Positions 16,717 through 25,237 of a stretch of 64,000 nt of DNA are shown in pieces. Location of the stretch: the NCBI GenBank assembly GCA_005405945.1, contig BJHW01000002.1, positions 248,001 through 312,000 on the forward strand, given 5' to 3'. Made by a program: the position numbers and the translations under genes. Source of the DNA: Streptomyces violaceusniger. GTDB lineage: Bacteria > Actinomycetota > Actinomycetes > Streptomycetales > Streptomycetaceae. Each line of letters begins with the position of its first letter. Position 1 is the stretch's first letter. The notes under the pieces were generated by a model. The model saw nothing but the letters and a program-made list of their open reading frames with translations, was not told the DNA's origin and did no database searches.

Positions 16717-17292
16717 TCAGCTCAGGTAGATGTGCTTCCATTCGGCGGACGACATGCCTTGGGCGGCTTCAGCGAGCGCCAGGGCTGAAGGGGTCTTCAG
16801 CTTCGCTCGCGTGGTGTCCACCCACTCCTGGGCGTTGCGGTAGCCCTGCTCCAGGTACTCCATGCCTTGCAGCATGCATTCGAGCTTGTCCGCGTCGTGT
16901 GCCACGAGGACCTCCAGCGAGTCGCCGTTCTCGTACTCGTGGACTACAGCCTTGATCCCCTCCGCTACGGCTGGGTGGGCCTTCGAGACCTGGTCGGCCG
17001 TGACCTTCTCGTTCGTTGCGGCTTCGAGGTAGCGGCGTCCGATCCAAGGGATGTCCCCGACGCGGGTCTCCTGGGTGTCGTGGAACGTGCACAGGAGCGC
17101 GACCTTCGCCGGGTCGGCGCCCTCCATCATCGCGAGCACGGCGCCGATGATCGCGGTGCGAAACGAGTGCTCCGCGATGGTCTCGGGGTCCTTGATGCCT
17201 GCGATCCACCAACCGCTGCGCTTCCCCCGCTTGAGGGCGCCCATCTCCAGGAGATAGCCAACGGTCCCCTTGTCGGCCTGGTCGTCAGTCAT
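16717..17292 (-). CDS. HD-domain 5'-nucleotidase, YfbR-like
   Basis: Protein of 191 residues. The metal-binding residues of the HD superfamily are in order: His in ETIAEHSFR, the His-Asp pair in LCTFHDTQETRVGDIP, and Asp in HDADKLE. HDxxE...GDIP is the pattern of YfbR-type deoxynucleoside 5'-monophosphatases, which turn (d)NMP into nucleoside and phosphate. ATG 17292 follows a GGGG-type site; GTG 17319 is a longer option. It lies 23 bp after the XRE regulator on the same strand, opposite the thymidylate-synthase-like operon, so it probably dephosphorylates a substrate or product of that pathway. Confidence 0.85.
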   Translation of the reverse strand: MTDDQADKGTVGYLLEMGALKRGKRSGWWIAGIKDPETIAEHSFRTAIIGAVLAMMEGADPAKVALLCTFHDTQETRVGDIPWIGRRYLEAATNEKVTADQVSKAHPAVAEGIKAVVHEYENGDSLEVLVAHDADKLECMLQGMEYLEQGYRNAQEWVDTTRAKLKTPSALALAEAAQGMSSAEWKHIYLS

Positions 17293-17315
17293 GTAGATCG
17301 TCCCCTTCAAGCGGA

Positions 17316-18473
17316 TCACCGACTACTCAGTCTCAGACCGTAATGCACGTTCTCCAACTCACGCCTGGCCTGGCGAGAGATCACATCGCTGTCGAGCAAG
17401 CGACCGACGCGGGCGGTCAGATCGCGGTGCAGTGCCAGATCGGCTGAGAGAACGCCTGGCTTTGAGCGGATCAGCGCCCACACCGAGTGGATGTTCAAGT
17501 CCACGGCGCGCAGCGACGGATCAAGCCGGTCGGCAAGGGCGCGCAGGAGCGGGAGGGGCTCCCAGGACTGGCCGTCGACGTCGCTCATGAACGCGTCGCT
17601 CGCGCGGGGCACCGGGCCGAGGCCCAGCCAGTGCGCCCAGTAATTGAGATTGGCCATCTCGCCGGGGTCATCTCCCATGCCCCGCTCGATGAATGCCTGA
17701 AGCGTCTCGATATCCCCATAGCGAACCATGGACGTTGCCACCGACCTGGCGTCGGACCAGGCCGGTGTCCACGATGCGTGACGGAGCGGCACTGGACGAC
17801 GTTGCTGCATGTCAGCAGACCAGGAGTGGGCGTCGGCGCTGGTGTCGTACGCACACAGGTAGAGCGCCTGCCGGCGCAGAAGCGAGCCACGCTCCCCGGC
17901 CCGATCAGCGATCTCCGCTGTGTGGCGGAGATTGGCGAACAGCCTTTCCCGATCAGGGGCTGGCAGCAGTGGCGAGTCAGGCGTGGGACCTCGCCGCCGA
18001 GGGGTCGAGGCCGGTGCTTCGGGGAGAGCTGTGGGCTGCTCACCGGTCAGGGCCCAGGTGATCATGTGAGTCGATGCTCGGGTGAAGACCCAACTGTGAA
18101 GGGGGTGCCGGGTGATGTCGTCACCGTCGAGCATGTCGTCGAGCGAGTACTCGATGACGGCGTCGGCCTCGACTGCGAGATCCAGGAGAGGCAGAAGGGT
18201 TGCCTCCGCGCCACGTCCCAGCAGGTGTCGCTTCAAGCGCAGGAATTGCGTGGAGGAGACAGCCGCCAGGGAACGACGGCCTGATTCCCAGCTCTGGACG
18301 GTCGTGGTGTCGATGCCGAGTGCCTCGGCCAGTCGGGACTGAGTCAGCGGAATGCGCTCACGGATGATCTTCAGCAGATGACCGCAGACGATGCCACCCG
18401 CAGCGCGGGATCGGGAACCCTGACCGCGAGTCAGTGTTCCTCCCCTGGAGCCCAATCGCTTCTGTGGTGCCAT
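17316..18473 (-). CDS. XRE family regulator of the nucleotide cluster
   Basis: Protein of 385 residues. A basic N-terminus is followed by an XRE helix-turn-helix (IPLTQSRLAEALGIDTTTVQSWESGRRSLA, about residues 45-75). A long helical sensor-like region ends NVHYGLRLSSR. ATG 18473 follows GGGAG. It is divergent from the 18718 gene across 244 bp, the natural place for its operators. This is a Streptomyces-type regulator often found with thymidylate-synthase-like genes, by recollection only. It leads a minus-strand transcript with the HD nucleotidase and HAD remnant. Confidence 0.8.
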   Translation of the reverse strand: MAPQKRLGSRGGTLTRGQGSRSRAAGGIVCGHLLKIIRERIPLTQSRLAEALGIDTTTVQSWESGRRSLAAVSSTQFLRLKRHLLGRGAEATLLPLLDLAVEADAVIEYSLDDMLDGDDITRHPLHSWVFTRASTHMITWALTGEQPTALPEAPASTPRRRGPTPDSPLLPAPDRERLFANLRHTAEIADRAGERGSLLRRQALYLCAYDTSADAHSWSADMQQRRPVPLRHASWTPAWSDARSVATSMVRYGDIETLQAFIERGMGDDPGEMANLNYWAHWLGLGPVPRASDAFMSDVDGQSWEPLPLLRALADRLDPSLRAVDLNIHSVWALIRSKPGVLSADLALHRDLTARVGRLLDSDVISRQARRELENVHYGLRLSSR

Positions 18474-18717
18474 GCCGTGCTCCCGCGTGGTTCGGCGTGT
18501 GCAACTCATACTCTGTGTCAGTTTTTTTGCCCGCTTGGTCACAGTAAGTTCATGTGTAGTCAGTGACCCAGCGCACACCCGGTCCAGCTTAATCGCGGTG
18601 AGCGATCAAGTGGCTACGCAGGTGGTGACCGCGTATGCGCCCTACCGATGAGCAGAGTCAGGGAGTTCGCGAACGCATGGCGCATGCGAAGCGAGGTCTC
18701 TGGCCGAGAGGGCGGCA

Positions 18718-19446
18718 ATGAGCTCCAGAACCCACCCGGATGGCTTCCGACCGCGACCTGTCGGCGACCAGCTTCCAGGCAGTCACGTTCGGGGCGGACG
18801 GATCACTGACTTTGGAGTGCGCCTTTCGAGTAGGAGCGATGTGCAGCCCTTGAGGGAGCTGGTGATGGCGACTTCCGCGTGGCCCCCACGAAGCCGCGAC
18901 GCCCTGGTGAACACGTATGCGGATGCGGAGCTGCTCGGGTGGCCGCTATTCGTCGGCACGGAGCCGATGAACGCAGACAGGGTGCAACATGTCTTCGCCC
19001 GCAACCCCACAACGGCCTTGCTGGCGGCCTGTACCAAGTTCGACGCGGTGACCGCCTCGCGCAGGGTCGTCGCGGATGCGCTGGTCCGGCTCGACCGGAT
19101 GGGTGCGGTTCTGCCATGCCTCTTGTACCGCGAGACGGGCACGTTCCTGGTCGCACGCGGCAGCGGGGCACACGTCTCCGCGCTTGCTGGTGTGCAGGTC
19201 ATGGCTGGTGCTGATGCTCGGATCACTCTGCCGCCGACGCACGGGGCGCGTTGGGACACTCCGCCGTGGCATCTCACCAAACGGGCTCCGCTGGAGTTGT
19301 CCAGCGCGGCCGTCCTTCACTCCTGTCTGGAAGAGGGGCTGCGCCTCTACCCGCGCCGCGAGGCGGGGTCGGACCATGACGCCGGTGGCCCGACATTCAG
19401 CGTCCAGGAGATCGACGAGGGGCATTACCAGCCTGAATCGCGTTAA
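18718..19446 (+). CDS. Hypothetical protein, distant prim-pol-like pattern
   Basis: Protein of 242 residues. The middle part contains GWPLFVGTEPMNADRVQHVFARNP, TKFDAVTASRRVVADALVRL, and ADARITLPPTHGARWDTPPW. The last resembles the end of the N-terminal domain of actinobacterial bifunctional primase/polymerases, where a proline-rich LPPT...W motif closes the active-site fold. I see no DxD catalytic pair, so it could be a non-catalytic relative or unrelated. ATG 18718 follows GAGGGCGG; an internal start at MATSAWPP is possible. First gene of the plus-strand arm and followed by a strong hairpin. Confidence 0.45.
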   Translation: MSSRTHPDGFRPRPVGDQLPGSHVRGGRITDFGVRLSSRSDVQPLRELVMATSAWPPRSRDALVNTYADAELLGWPLFVGTEPMNADRVQHVFARNPTTALLAACTKFDAVTASRRVVADALVRLDRMGAVLPCLLYRETGTFLVARGSGAHVSALAGVQVMAGADARITLPPTHGARWDTPPWHLTKRAPLELSSAAVLHSCLEEGLRLYPRREAGSDHDAGGPTFSVQEIDEGHYQPESR

Positions 19447-19470
19447 CCCGGAACCTCCTTTGGTGAGGAG

Positions 19471-19516
19471 AGCCGCCGCCCCTGCTCCAACTGCCAGGAA
19501 GGGAGGGGCGGCGGCT
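19471..19516 (+). terminator. Strong hairpin between the first two cluster genes
   Basis: AGCCGCCGCCCCT and AGGGGCGGCGGCT form a perfect 13-bp stem with a 20-base loop. It begins 25 bp after one stop and ends 54 bp before the next start. There is no U-tract. It may terminate, or attenuate entry into the downstream genes. Confidence 0.6.
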
Positions 19517-19569
19517 ACACCGGGCGTAACACGGGCCCATCACTCCTAACACTCCGAGAGGACTGAAAA

Positions 19570-20295
19570 ATGCACCGGGACGAGTTCCCGTGTCCCACGG
19601 ACGGGTTGCCGGGCAGCCCAGTTGGCGTTCAGCGTCCACGACCGCCTCAATACTTCGTGGGTGGCATTCGCGTGCCCTACATCGCTCCGTGGACAGGAGA
19701 AAACGCGCGCCCGGCTGCGATCACGACTCGACTCGGTTGCGTGGGCACGGAAATCGGCTACGCGGACGAGGGCGGCATCGCTGATCGCCGGAGGGGCGCT
19801 CTGTGGATCAGGGTGCCGGTCAAACCGGGAACTGGTGCGCCGTTGCTCGATCGGGTTCATGCCTTGCGCCAGCGGCAAGCCATTAATCACTTGCTGTGTC
19901 GGGGCTGCGGCAAACCCAACACTGGCGGCCGCCCCGATCGGCGGCACCTCTTCTTCGTCGCCTCGGAAGTTGGGCAGCCGCTTGCCGAGGGGGAGAAAAC
20001 CACCACACCGCCGGTGTGCGATGGGTGCGCTCTTGAGACGGTCCTGGAAGGCCCGCGCCCGCGCGCGGGATATGTGGCGGCGCTCGTGGAGTACACCTCA
20101 CCTTGGGGTGTCGTCGGCATCGTGTACTCGCCCGACACCCTTGAGCCTCTCCCCGGTGACAACGGCCACAAGCTCTCGTTCGTGGCGTACGACGACCCGA
20201 GACTCCGATGGACACTCGCCTGCCGCGAGGTCGTCTCTGTGCATGGCTGCACAGCCGTGGACCTGGAAAACCTGACGGGATTGTCCGCCGCCTAG
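19570..20295 (+). CDS. Hypothetical protein with two CxxC motifs
   Basis: Protein of 241 residues, not assigned to a family. CRGCGK near residue 109 and CDGC near residue 150 could form a zinc ribbon. The first third is Pro-rich with YFVGGIRVPYIAPWTGE; the last third (DPRLRWTLACREVVSVHGCTAVDLENL) carries extra cysteines. A GAGAGGA site precedes the ATG. Its place between two RNA hairpins and upstream of the thymidylate-synthase-like gene suggests an accessory or regulatory role in the cluster. Confidence 0.55.
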   Translation: MHRDEFPCPTDGLPGSPVGVQRPRPPQYFVGGIRVPYIAPWTGENARPAAITTRLGCVGTEIGYADEGGIADRRRGALWIRVPVKPGTGAPLLDRVHALRQRQAINHLLCRGCGKPNTGGRPDRRHLFFVASEVGQPLAEGEKTTTPPVCDGCALETVLEGPRPRAGYVAALVEYTSPWGVVGIVYSPDTLEPLPGDNGHKLSFVAYDDPRLRWTLACREVVSVHGCTAVDLENLTGLSAA

Positions 20296-20356
20296 CCGCC
20301 CGTCTGTCCGCTCGCTCACCTACGTGCCGCCCCCATCAGAGTCTGTCGAATAGGCC

Positions 20357-20399
20357 CCGCTCGGGGCCCGGTCGACACCGATCCCGAGGCCCCGAGCGG
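20357..20399 (+). promoter_or_regulatory. Leader hairpin of the thymidylate-synthase-like operon
   Basis: CCGCTCGGGGCC and GGCCCCGAGCGG form a perfect 12-bp stem with a 19-base loop. It ends only 2 bp before the AAGGAG ribosome site of the next gene. A structure this close to the start could control translation or act as an attenuator. Confidence 0.55.
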
Positions 20400-20412
20400 T
20401 CCAAGGAGAGTC

Positions 20413-21438
20413 ATGCTCACACCCCTCAGTCTCCCCGGACTCGAAGAGGCATATCTGGCCTTATTGAGGCTGGTATCCGAGGACCACGATCACCACATCT
20501 CTGCCCGTGGCAACGACGCCCGCGAAGTGATCGGCGCGAGTTTCCGCTTGTCGGACCCGCGCCGGCGACTACTCTTCCTGGCCGAGCGTAAGGTGAATCC
20601 AATCTTCCATTTCGCCGAAGCACTCTGGTACCTGGCCGGCCGTCGGGACCTGGAGATGATCGGCTACTACGCACCGTCCATGCGCTCCAGCTCACGGGAC
20701 GGCATCCATCTGGGCGGGTCCGCGTACGGCCACACGATCTTCAACCCGGCCGACGGCGACACGCTGTCACCCTTCGACCGCGTCCTGGAACTGCTCCGTA
20801 GCGAGCAGGACAGCAAGCGGGGTTACATTCCCGTCTTCGCCGCTGACGAGCTGACGATCAGTGACAACCCGGATATGGCGTGCCTCGCCGGGCTGCACTT
20901 GTTGGTGCGGGACGGGCGACTGCACATGGTGTGCTACATGCGAGCCAACGATCTCGACTGTGGCCTGCTCTCCGATGTTTTCAGCTTCACCATGCTTCAG
21001 GAGTTCGCAGCCGTGCAGCTCGGCCTGGAGATGGGCTCCTACACCCACTTGATCGGCTCGGCCCACATCTGCGACCGCAACACCGAGCGCGTCCACCGCG
21101 TCCTCGTGGAAGCCGTCACCCGGTCCGCACCGATCCAGTTCCCGTTTCCGGCGATGCCGACGAGCACCACCGCAGCGACCGTGGCAGGCGTCCTCGAGCA
21201 CGAGGAGGCCCTACGTACGAACAAGGCCCACTACAGCGCGGCACACATCCAGGCATCGGGTCTTGATCCCTACTGGCAACAGGTCCTGTTGCTGTTTGAG
21301 GTCTATCGACAGATCCAGCACGACCACGTGGACGCGGTGAACCCCGATGTCCTGAATGCTCTGGACCCGGGCCTGCGGTGGCTCGTCGGCCATCGCTGGT
21401 CCGCATGCGCTGCCGCCCTGGACGGAGGCGGGCAGTGA
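20413..21438 (+). CDS. Thymidylate synthase homologue, probable cytidylate (hydroxy)methyltransferase
   Basis: Protein of 341 residues, ThyA fold. Aligned by eye to E. coli ThyA: catalytic Cys146 is Cys157 (DMACLAG), Arg166 is Arg177 (CYMRANDL), Asp169 is Asp180, and His207 is His218 (IGSAHICDRN). Asn177, which reads the uracil ring, is Asp188 (LLSDVFSFTML). The same Asn-to-Asp swap is found in phage T4 dCMP hydroxymethylase and the mildiomycin enzyme MilA, and in ThyA mutants it shifts preference to cytidylate. The product is therefore more likely a 5-methyl- or 5-hydroxymethyl-CMP/dCMP than dTMP. The PCH His is Leu and Tyr209 is Cys. ATG follows AAGGAG; the stop overlaps the next start (GTGA). 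Confidence 0.82.
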   Translation: MLTPLSLPGLEEAYLALLRLVSEDHDHHISARGNDAREVIGASFRLSDPRRRLLFLAERKVNPIFHFAEALWYLAGRRDLEMIGYYAPSMRSSSRDGIHLGGSAYGHTIFNPADGDTLSPFDRVLELLRSEQDSKRGYIPVFAADELTISDNPDMACLAGLHLLVRDGRLHMVCYMRANDLDCGLLSDVFSFTMLQEFAAVQLGLEMGSYTHLIGSAHICDRNTERVHRVLVEAVTRSAPIQFPFPAMPTSTTAATVAGVLEHEEALRTNKAHYSAAHIQASGLDPYWQQVLLLFEVYRQIQHDHVDAVNPDVLNALDPGLRWLVGHRWSACAAALDGGGQ

Positions 21439-21998
21439 GCCGGAAGCCGCCGAGCGGGGTCGTAGTGGAAGGGATCGACTTCGCCCGCTGGGCGGTCATC
21501 CTGTGCAAGCCCGACGCGGTTGAGCGGGGCCTGGTGGATGCCGTTCTGGACCGGATCGAGGCGGCCCAGGTCGCGGTGTCGGATCGGCTCGACCTCACCG
21601 CACAAGCCTGGCAAGCGCATGTCCACTACTGGGACTTGCTGGTGGACGCCGACTGGTTCCCCGACCGTGACATCCCGGCCTGCCTGGACGCGGAGTACGC
21701 CAACCGCCCCGTCACCGTGGCACTCGCCTATGGAGAACCGGGCGTGCATCACCGCCTTCGCCAGCTCCTGGGGCACTTCGACCCCACCCGGGCCGCGCCC
21801 GGCACCATCCGCGGGGACCTCGGCAACGACAGCCTGACGGCAGCGCTGGCCGAGCGGCGCCTGGTCCGCAATCTCGTGCACACCAGTGACGACCCGGACG
21901 CCGCCCGCCGCGACTTCGGCACCTGGTACGGCGCCCGCCACCGCGCTCTGCTCTCCCCGCCGTTTGCCCCGCACCAGCGCACATCCGTCGAGACGTAA
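21435..21998 (+). CDS. Nucleoside diphosphate kinase homologue
   Basis: Protein of 187 residues, longer than the usual 135-140. WAVILCKPDAVERGLVDAVLDRI is the opening strand with the phosphate-binding Lys, GTIRGDLG is the conserved loop, and NLVHTSDDPDAARRDFGTWYG holds the phospho-accepting His (NxxH, with Thr-Ser-Asp in place of Gly-Ser-Asp) and the C-terminal helix. The insertion before GTIRGD is divergent. It would move a phosphate from NTP to the NDP made in this pathway. It overlaps the thymidylate-synthase-like gene by 4 bp. Confidence 0.82.
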   Translation: MSRKPPSGVVVEGIDFARWAVILCKPDAVERGLVDAVLDRIEAAQVAVSDRLDLTAQAWQAHVHYWDLLVDADWFPDRDIPACLDAEYANRPVTVALAYGEPGVHHRLRQLLGHFDPTRAAPGTIRGDLGNDSLTAALAERRLVRNLVHTSDDPDAARRDFGTWYGARHRALLSPPFAPHQRTSVET

Positions 21999-22025
21999 CG
22001 CCCAATCCTTCGAACTGGAGGCACT

Positions 22026-23210
22026 ATGAGCGAGCCGTACCAGCAACGCCCCTTACCGATCCTCGCTAGGGAGGAGATCGGGGAGCTGAAGCCCGCACTG
22101 GCGGATGTGATCGAGTACCGCAAGTCCGGACTCTCCCTGAACTGGATCATCGGCTGCCCGCTGGACTGCGGATACTGCATCCGCCACACCTTCGGCAACT
22201 TCGAGATGAAGATTCCCCGTCGGCTGATGAGCGACGAAGAAGCGGTCACTACGCTCGTTGAGCACCCGTACTTCCGGCCGCACACCACTCCGCTCCAGCT
22301 CCTGAACCGGGCGACCGACCCCATGCTGCCTGCGGTCAAGCCGCATCTGTTCACCGTGCTGCGTCACCTGGACGCGCGGGGCCTGACCAACCATGTCCTG
22401 GTCATCACCCGCTGGCGCGTTGACGCGGAGGACTGCGCGGTCCTCAACAGCTTCGAGAACCTGCGTCTGACCGTGCTGGTCACCCACTCCGGCATCGACC
22501 ACGAGGCCATCGAGCCGGTGGACTCCCAGATCGCCGCCCAGAGCCTGCACACCCTCTATGAGCACGCCGAGCGATACCGCACCATCCTGTACTGGCGGCC
22601 GATCGTCCCCGGCCTCAACGACTCCGATGCCCACCTGGTGCGGGCGCGCGAGCTGTCCCGGCACGCGCACGCCACCGTCTTCACCGGCCTGTTCTACCGC
22701 CAGGAGATCGCCGACTACTACCAGGCGCACGGGCTGCCTATGCCCTACGAGGACACCGCCCGGCGCAAAATCCTTCCCGAAGTGGCCGAGCAGCGGGTGC
22801 TCAATGCCTTCCGCACCGTGGGGGACGTCTCCGAGCCGTGGGGAGCGTTGTTCCGCAAGACGAGCTGTGGCGTGGCCTACGCCCACGGAGAGGCCGATTA
22901 CAACGGCCACTTCGGCGTCCGCGAGCTGTGCGACATCTGCCCGGAAAAGCAGCTCGCTCTGTGCCAAGCGGCCTGGATCAAGCCCGATCTCGCGGACGTC
23001 ACCGAAAGCGCCCGAGCCCTTGGCGCGACCGGACCCGTTGAGATCAGTGACCGGGCCATCGTCGTGGAGGGTCTGGACGAGCCGCCGCGCTACTACCTCC
23101 AGCACGGCTACGGCTACCAGTGCCACGACCGCGAGAAGCCTCACCACTACCGCCAGCACGGCCGCGCCCCCATCGGCTGGCCGACGCAGAACGGAACACC
23201 CGCACCATGA
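22026..23210 (+). CDS. Radical SAM enzyme with extra C-terminal cysteines
   Basis: Protein of 394 residues. CPLDCGYC near residue 44 is the CxxxCxxC that binds the SAM-cleaving [4Fe-4S] cluster, and TPLQLLNRATDP and VLVITRWRV are later strands of the barrel. After the barrel come KTSCGVAY and CDICPEKQLALC, four more cysteines placed like an auxiliary cluster. It may insert a carbon or sulfur, or rearrange the nucleotide. ATG follows GGAGG; the stop overlaps the exonuclease start (ATGA). It forms a tight operon with the methylase and kinase homologues, so the substrate is probably their nucleotide. Confidence 0.85.
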   Translation: MSEPYQQRPLPILAREEIGELKPALADVIEYRKSGLSLNWIIGCPLDCGYCIRHTFGNFEMKIPRRLMSDEEAVTTLVEHPYFRPHTTPLQLLNRATDPMLPAVKPHLFTVLRHLDARGLTNHVLVITRWRVDAEDCAVLNSFENLRLTVLVTHSGIDHEAIEPVDSQIAAQSLHTLYEHAERYRTILYWRPIVPGLNDSDAHLVRARELSRHAHATVFTGLFYRQEIADYYQAHGLPMPYEDTARRKILPEVAEQRVLNAFRTVGDVSEPWGALFRKTSCGVAYAHGEADYNGHFGVRELCDICPEKQLALCQAAWIKPDLADVTESARALGATGPVEISDRAIVVEGLDEPPRYYLQHGYGYQCHDREKPHHYRQHGRAPIGWPTQNGTPAP

Positions 23211-23835
23211 ACTTCGCCACCTGGCCCACCCTGCTCGTCGTGGACGTCGAAGGCAACGGCACCAACCCACCCGACCTGGTCGAGGTGGCCGCCCTTCCCA
23301 TGCGCGACGGCGAGCCGGACACCAGCACTGCCGGGGCATGGCTCATCCGCCCACCCCGGCCCGTCACCCCCGCGCCGCCGGCATTCACGGCCTGACCAAC
23401 GGACTCCTGGCGCAATCACCCACGTGGACGGAGATCGCCGAGCAGGTCCACGGGCTCCTGGGCGAGGCGTGGATCTGCGCCCACAACGCCCACACCGACT
23501 ACCGCGTGCTCAAGGCGCACCTGCCGAACTGGGAACCGGCCGGGGTCCTCGACACACTCCGCCTGGCCAAGACCACCTACAAGGATCTGCCCGGCTATAG
23601 CCTCGACGCGCTGATCGGGCACACCGCGCCGGACCTCACGGCCGCTCCTGCCCAGCGGCACCGTGCCACCTACGACGCCTACGCCACGGCACAGCTCCTC
23701 ATCACCATGGCCCGCCACTACGACAGCTGGGACCAGCTCGTCGCCACGGCCGTGCCGCCCGGCCTGCCCGGCACCCCCGAGCCAGAAAAGGACTTCCCAA
23801 TCGTGATGTCAAGCCGCAGTCGTGGCGGGAGGTGA
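23207..23835 (+). CDS. DnaQ-like 3'-5' exonuclease (DEDDh), one base missing
   Basis: About 209 residues when repaired. Exo I is LLVVDVEGNG (Asp, Glu), Exo II Asp is in CAHNAHTDYRVLKAHLP, and Exo III is HRATYDAYATAQL (His and Asp), the DEDDh set. One C is missing in the run 23367-23371; repair joins PPRPVTP to RAAGIHGLTNGLL. It could degrade nucleic acid or hydrolyse modified nucleotides. Coupled to the radical SAM gene by ATGA. An IS110 element begins near its 3' end, so the last residues (after EPEKDF) may be foreign. Confidence 0.8.
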
Positions 23836-25131
23836 ACCTTGGTAGCACTGTCCGTCACGGATCATCGCCCACAGGACGTTGAGCCTGCGGCGGGCGAGCG
23901 CGAGCAGGGCCTGCTTGTGGCCCTTCCCCTCGCTTCTCTTCCGCTGGTAGTACGCCTTGGACGCGGGGCATGTCGTGATGCTGACCATCGCCGAGAGGTA
24001 CATCGAGCGCAGCAGTCCGCGGTGGTAGCGCCGGGGGCGGCGCAGGTTGCCGCTGACGCGGCCGGAGTCACGGGGCCTGGGGGCAAGGCCGGCGAAGCCA
24101 GCCAGGCGGTCGGCGCTGCCGAAGGCGTCCATGTCACCGCCGGTCGCGGCGATGAATTCGGCGCCGAGCTTGGGGCCCATGCCGGGCAGGCTGCGGATCA
24201 CCTCGGCGTGCGGATGCTCGCGAAACGTGGCCTCGATCAGGGCGTCAAGCTCGACGATCTCCTCATCAAGGGCCATCACCCCCTTCGCGAGGCGGACCAC
24301 CATGGCGGCCGCCAGCTTTTCGCCGGGCAGCGCGGTCATCTGCGCCTGGGCGGCCTCCACAGCCGTCTTCGCCAGCGCGGCGGCACCGCGGACCTTGCGG
24401 TTTTTCAGCCAGGTCTCGATCCGCTTGACGCCGGCGCGGCGGATCGCGGCCGGGGTCTGGTAGCCGGTCAGCAGCATCACCGGGCCCTTGTTGACCAGGT
24501 CCAGCGACCGCTCCAACGCAGGGAACACCTCCAGCAGTTGGGCACGGAGCCGGTTGATCTGCCGGGTGCGGTCGAAGACCACGTCCAAGCGTCGGGCGGT
24601 CAGGGTGCGCAGGTCGACAGCGATCTCGTCACCGGGCCGCAGGAGGCCGAGGTCGCGGCGGACGCGGGCCTGGTCGGCGATGACGAAGGCGTCCTTCGCG
24701 TCGGTCTTGCCCTCGCCCTTGTAGGTGACCGAGGCGCGGTGGACGGCCAGGCCGGTGAGATAGGCCATGGGCTGGCCGTGGCCGAGGAGCAGGCCGATCA
24801 GCAGGGCGGCGGCGCCGTGGTTGAGGTCGACGGCCCACAGCACATCCGTAGATATCTCCAGGACATCGCCGATGAGCTGGAGCAGCTCGGTTTCGTCGTT
24901 GAGGACCCGGCGGGAAAGCAACCGTTCGCCGTCCGCGTTGATCACCACGCAGTGGTGATGTTCCTTGCCGATGTCCACTCCGGCCCAGATCTCGGGCACG
25001 TTCCCTCCACCAGCTCGTCGTCACTTCACTCCCGCAGACGACCTCGCCGACGTTGTCCTACAGCAGCGATCGGGTCGCGTCTCCCAATTGGCGGTCGAGT
25101 CGTCGCGGGGCTCCGGGCGGCCAAGTCCTTT
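23787..25131. mobile_element. IS110-family insertion sequence within the operon
   Basis: The element contains one transposase gene, reading against the host operon. Possible ends are AAAGGACTT at 23787-23795 and its inverse at 25123-25131, a 9-bp inverted pair 1.35 kb apart; IS110 ends are often poorly defined, so the borders are approximate. It sits between the exonuclease and kinase genes and may reduce expression downstream. Confidence 0.65.
23809..24999 (-). CDS. IS110 family transposase
   Basis: Full-length protein of 396 residues. The RuvC-like DEDD domain starts WAGVDIGKEHHHCVV, with a second acidic block AVDLNHG and KTDAKDAFVIADQARVRRDL. The C-terminal transposase_20 domain has IRSLPGMGPKLGAEFIAATG followed by GLAPRPRDSGRVSGN. 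The frame is intact. It catalyses site-specific insertion through a DEDD nuclease with a serine-dependent C-terminal domain. Confidence 0.93.
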   Translation of the reverse strand: MPEIWAGVDIGKEHHHCVVINADGERLLSRRVLNDETELLQLIGDVLEISTDVLWAVDLNHGAAALLIGLLLGHGQPMAYLTGLAVHRASVTYKGEGKTDAKDAFVIADQARVRRDLGLLRPGDEIAVDLRTLTARRLDVVFDRTRQINRLRAQLLEVFPALERSLDLVNKGPVMLLTGYQTPAAIRRAGVKRIETWLKNRKVRGAAALAKTAVEAAQAQMTALPGEKLAAAMVVRLAKGVMALDEEIVELDALIEATFREHPHAEVIRSLPGMGPKLGAEFIAATGGDMDAFGSADRLAGFAGLAPRPRDSGRVSGNLRRPRRYHRGLLRSMYLSAMVSITTCPASKAYYQRKRSEGKGHKQALLALARRRLNVLWAMIRDGQCYQGSPPATTAA

Positions 25132-25237
25132 GAGCCATCCAAAAGGCGCCCACCATGCAGCCATACCCAAAGCCCCCGGGCCCTCCGATCTTACGAATGA
25201 CCAGAGCAACCACCCTTGAAAGGTAGGACCCCACCTT

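Noticed and set aside
22053..23339. Long minus-strand frame opposite the radical SAM gene
   Set aside because: Typical GC-skew shadow; the plus strand has complete motifs and translational coupling.
23839..25200. Long plus-strand frame opposite the IS110 transposase
   Set aside because: Shadow of an intact, recognisable transposase.
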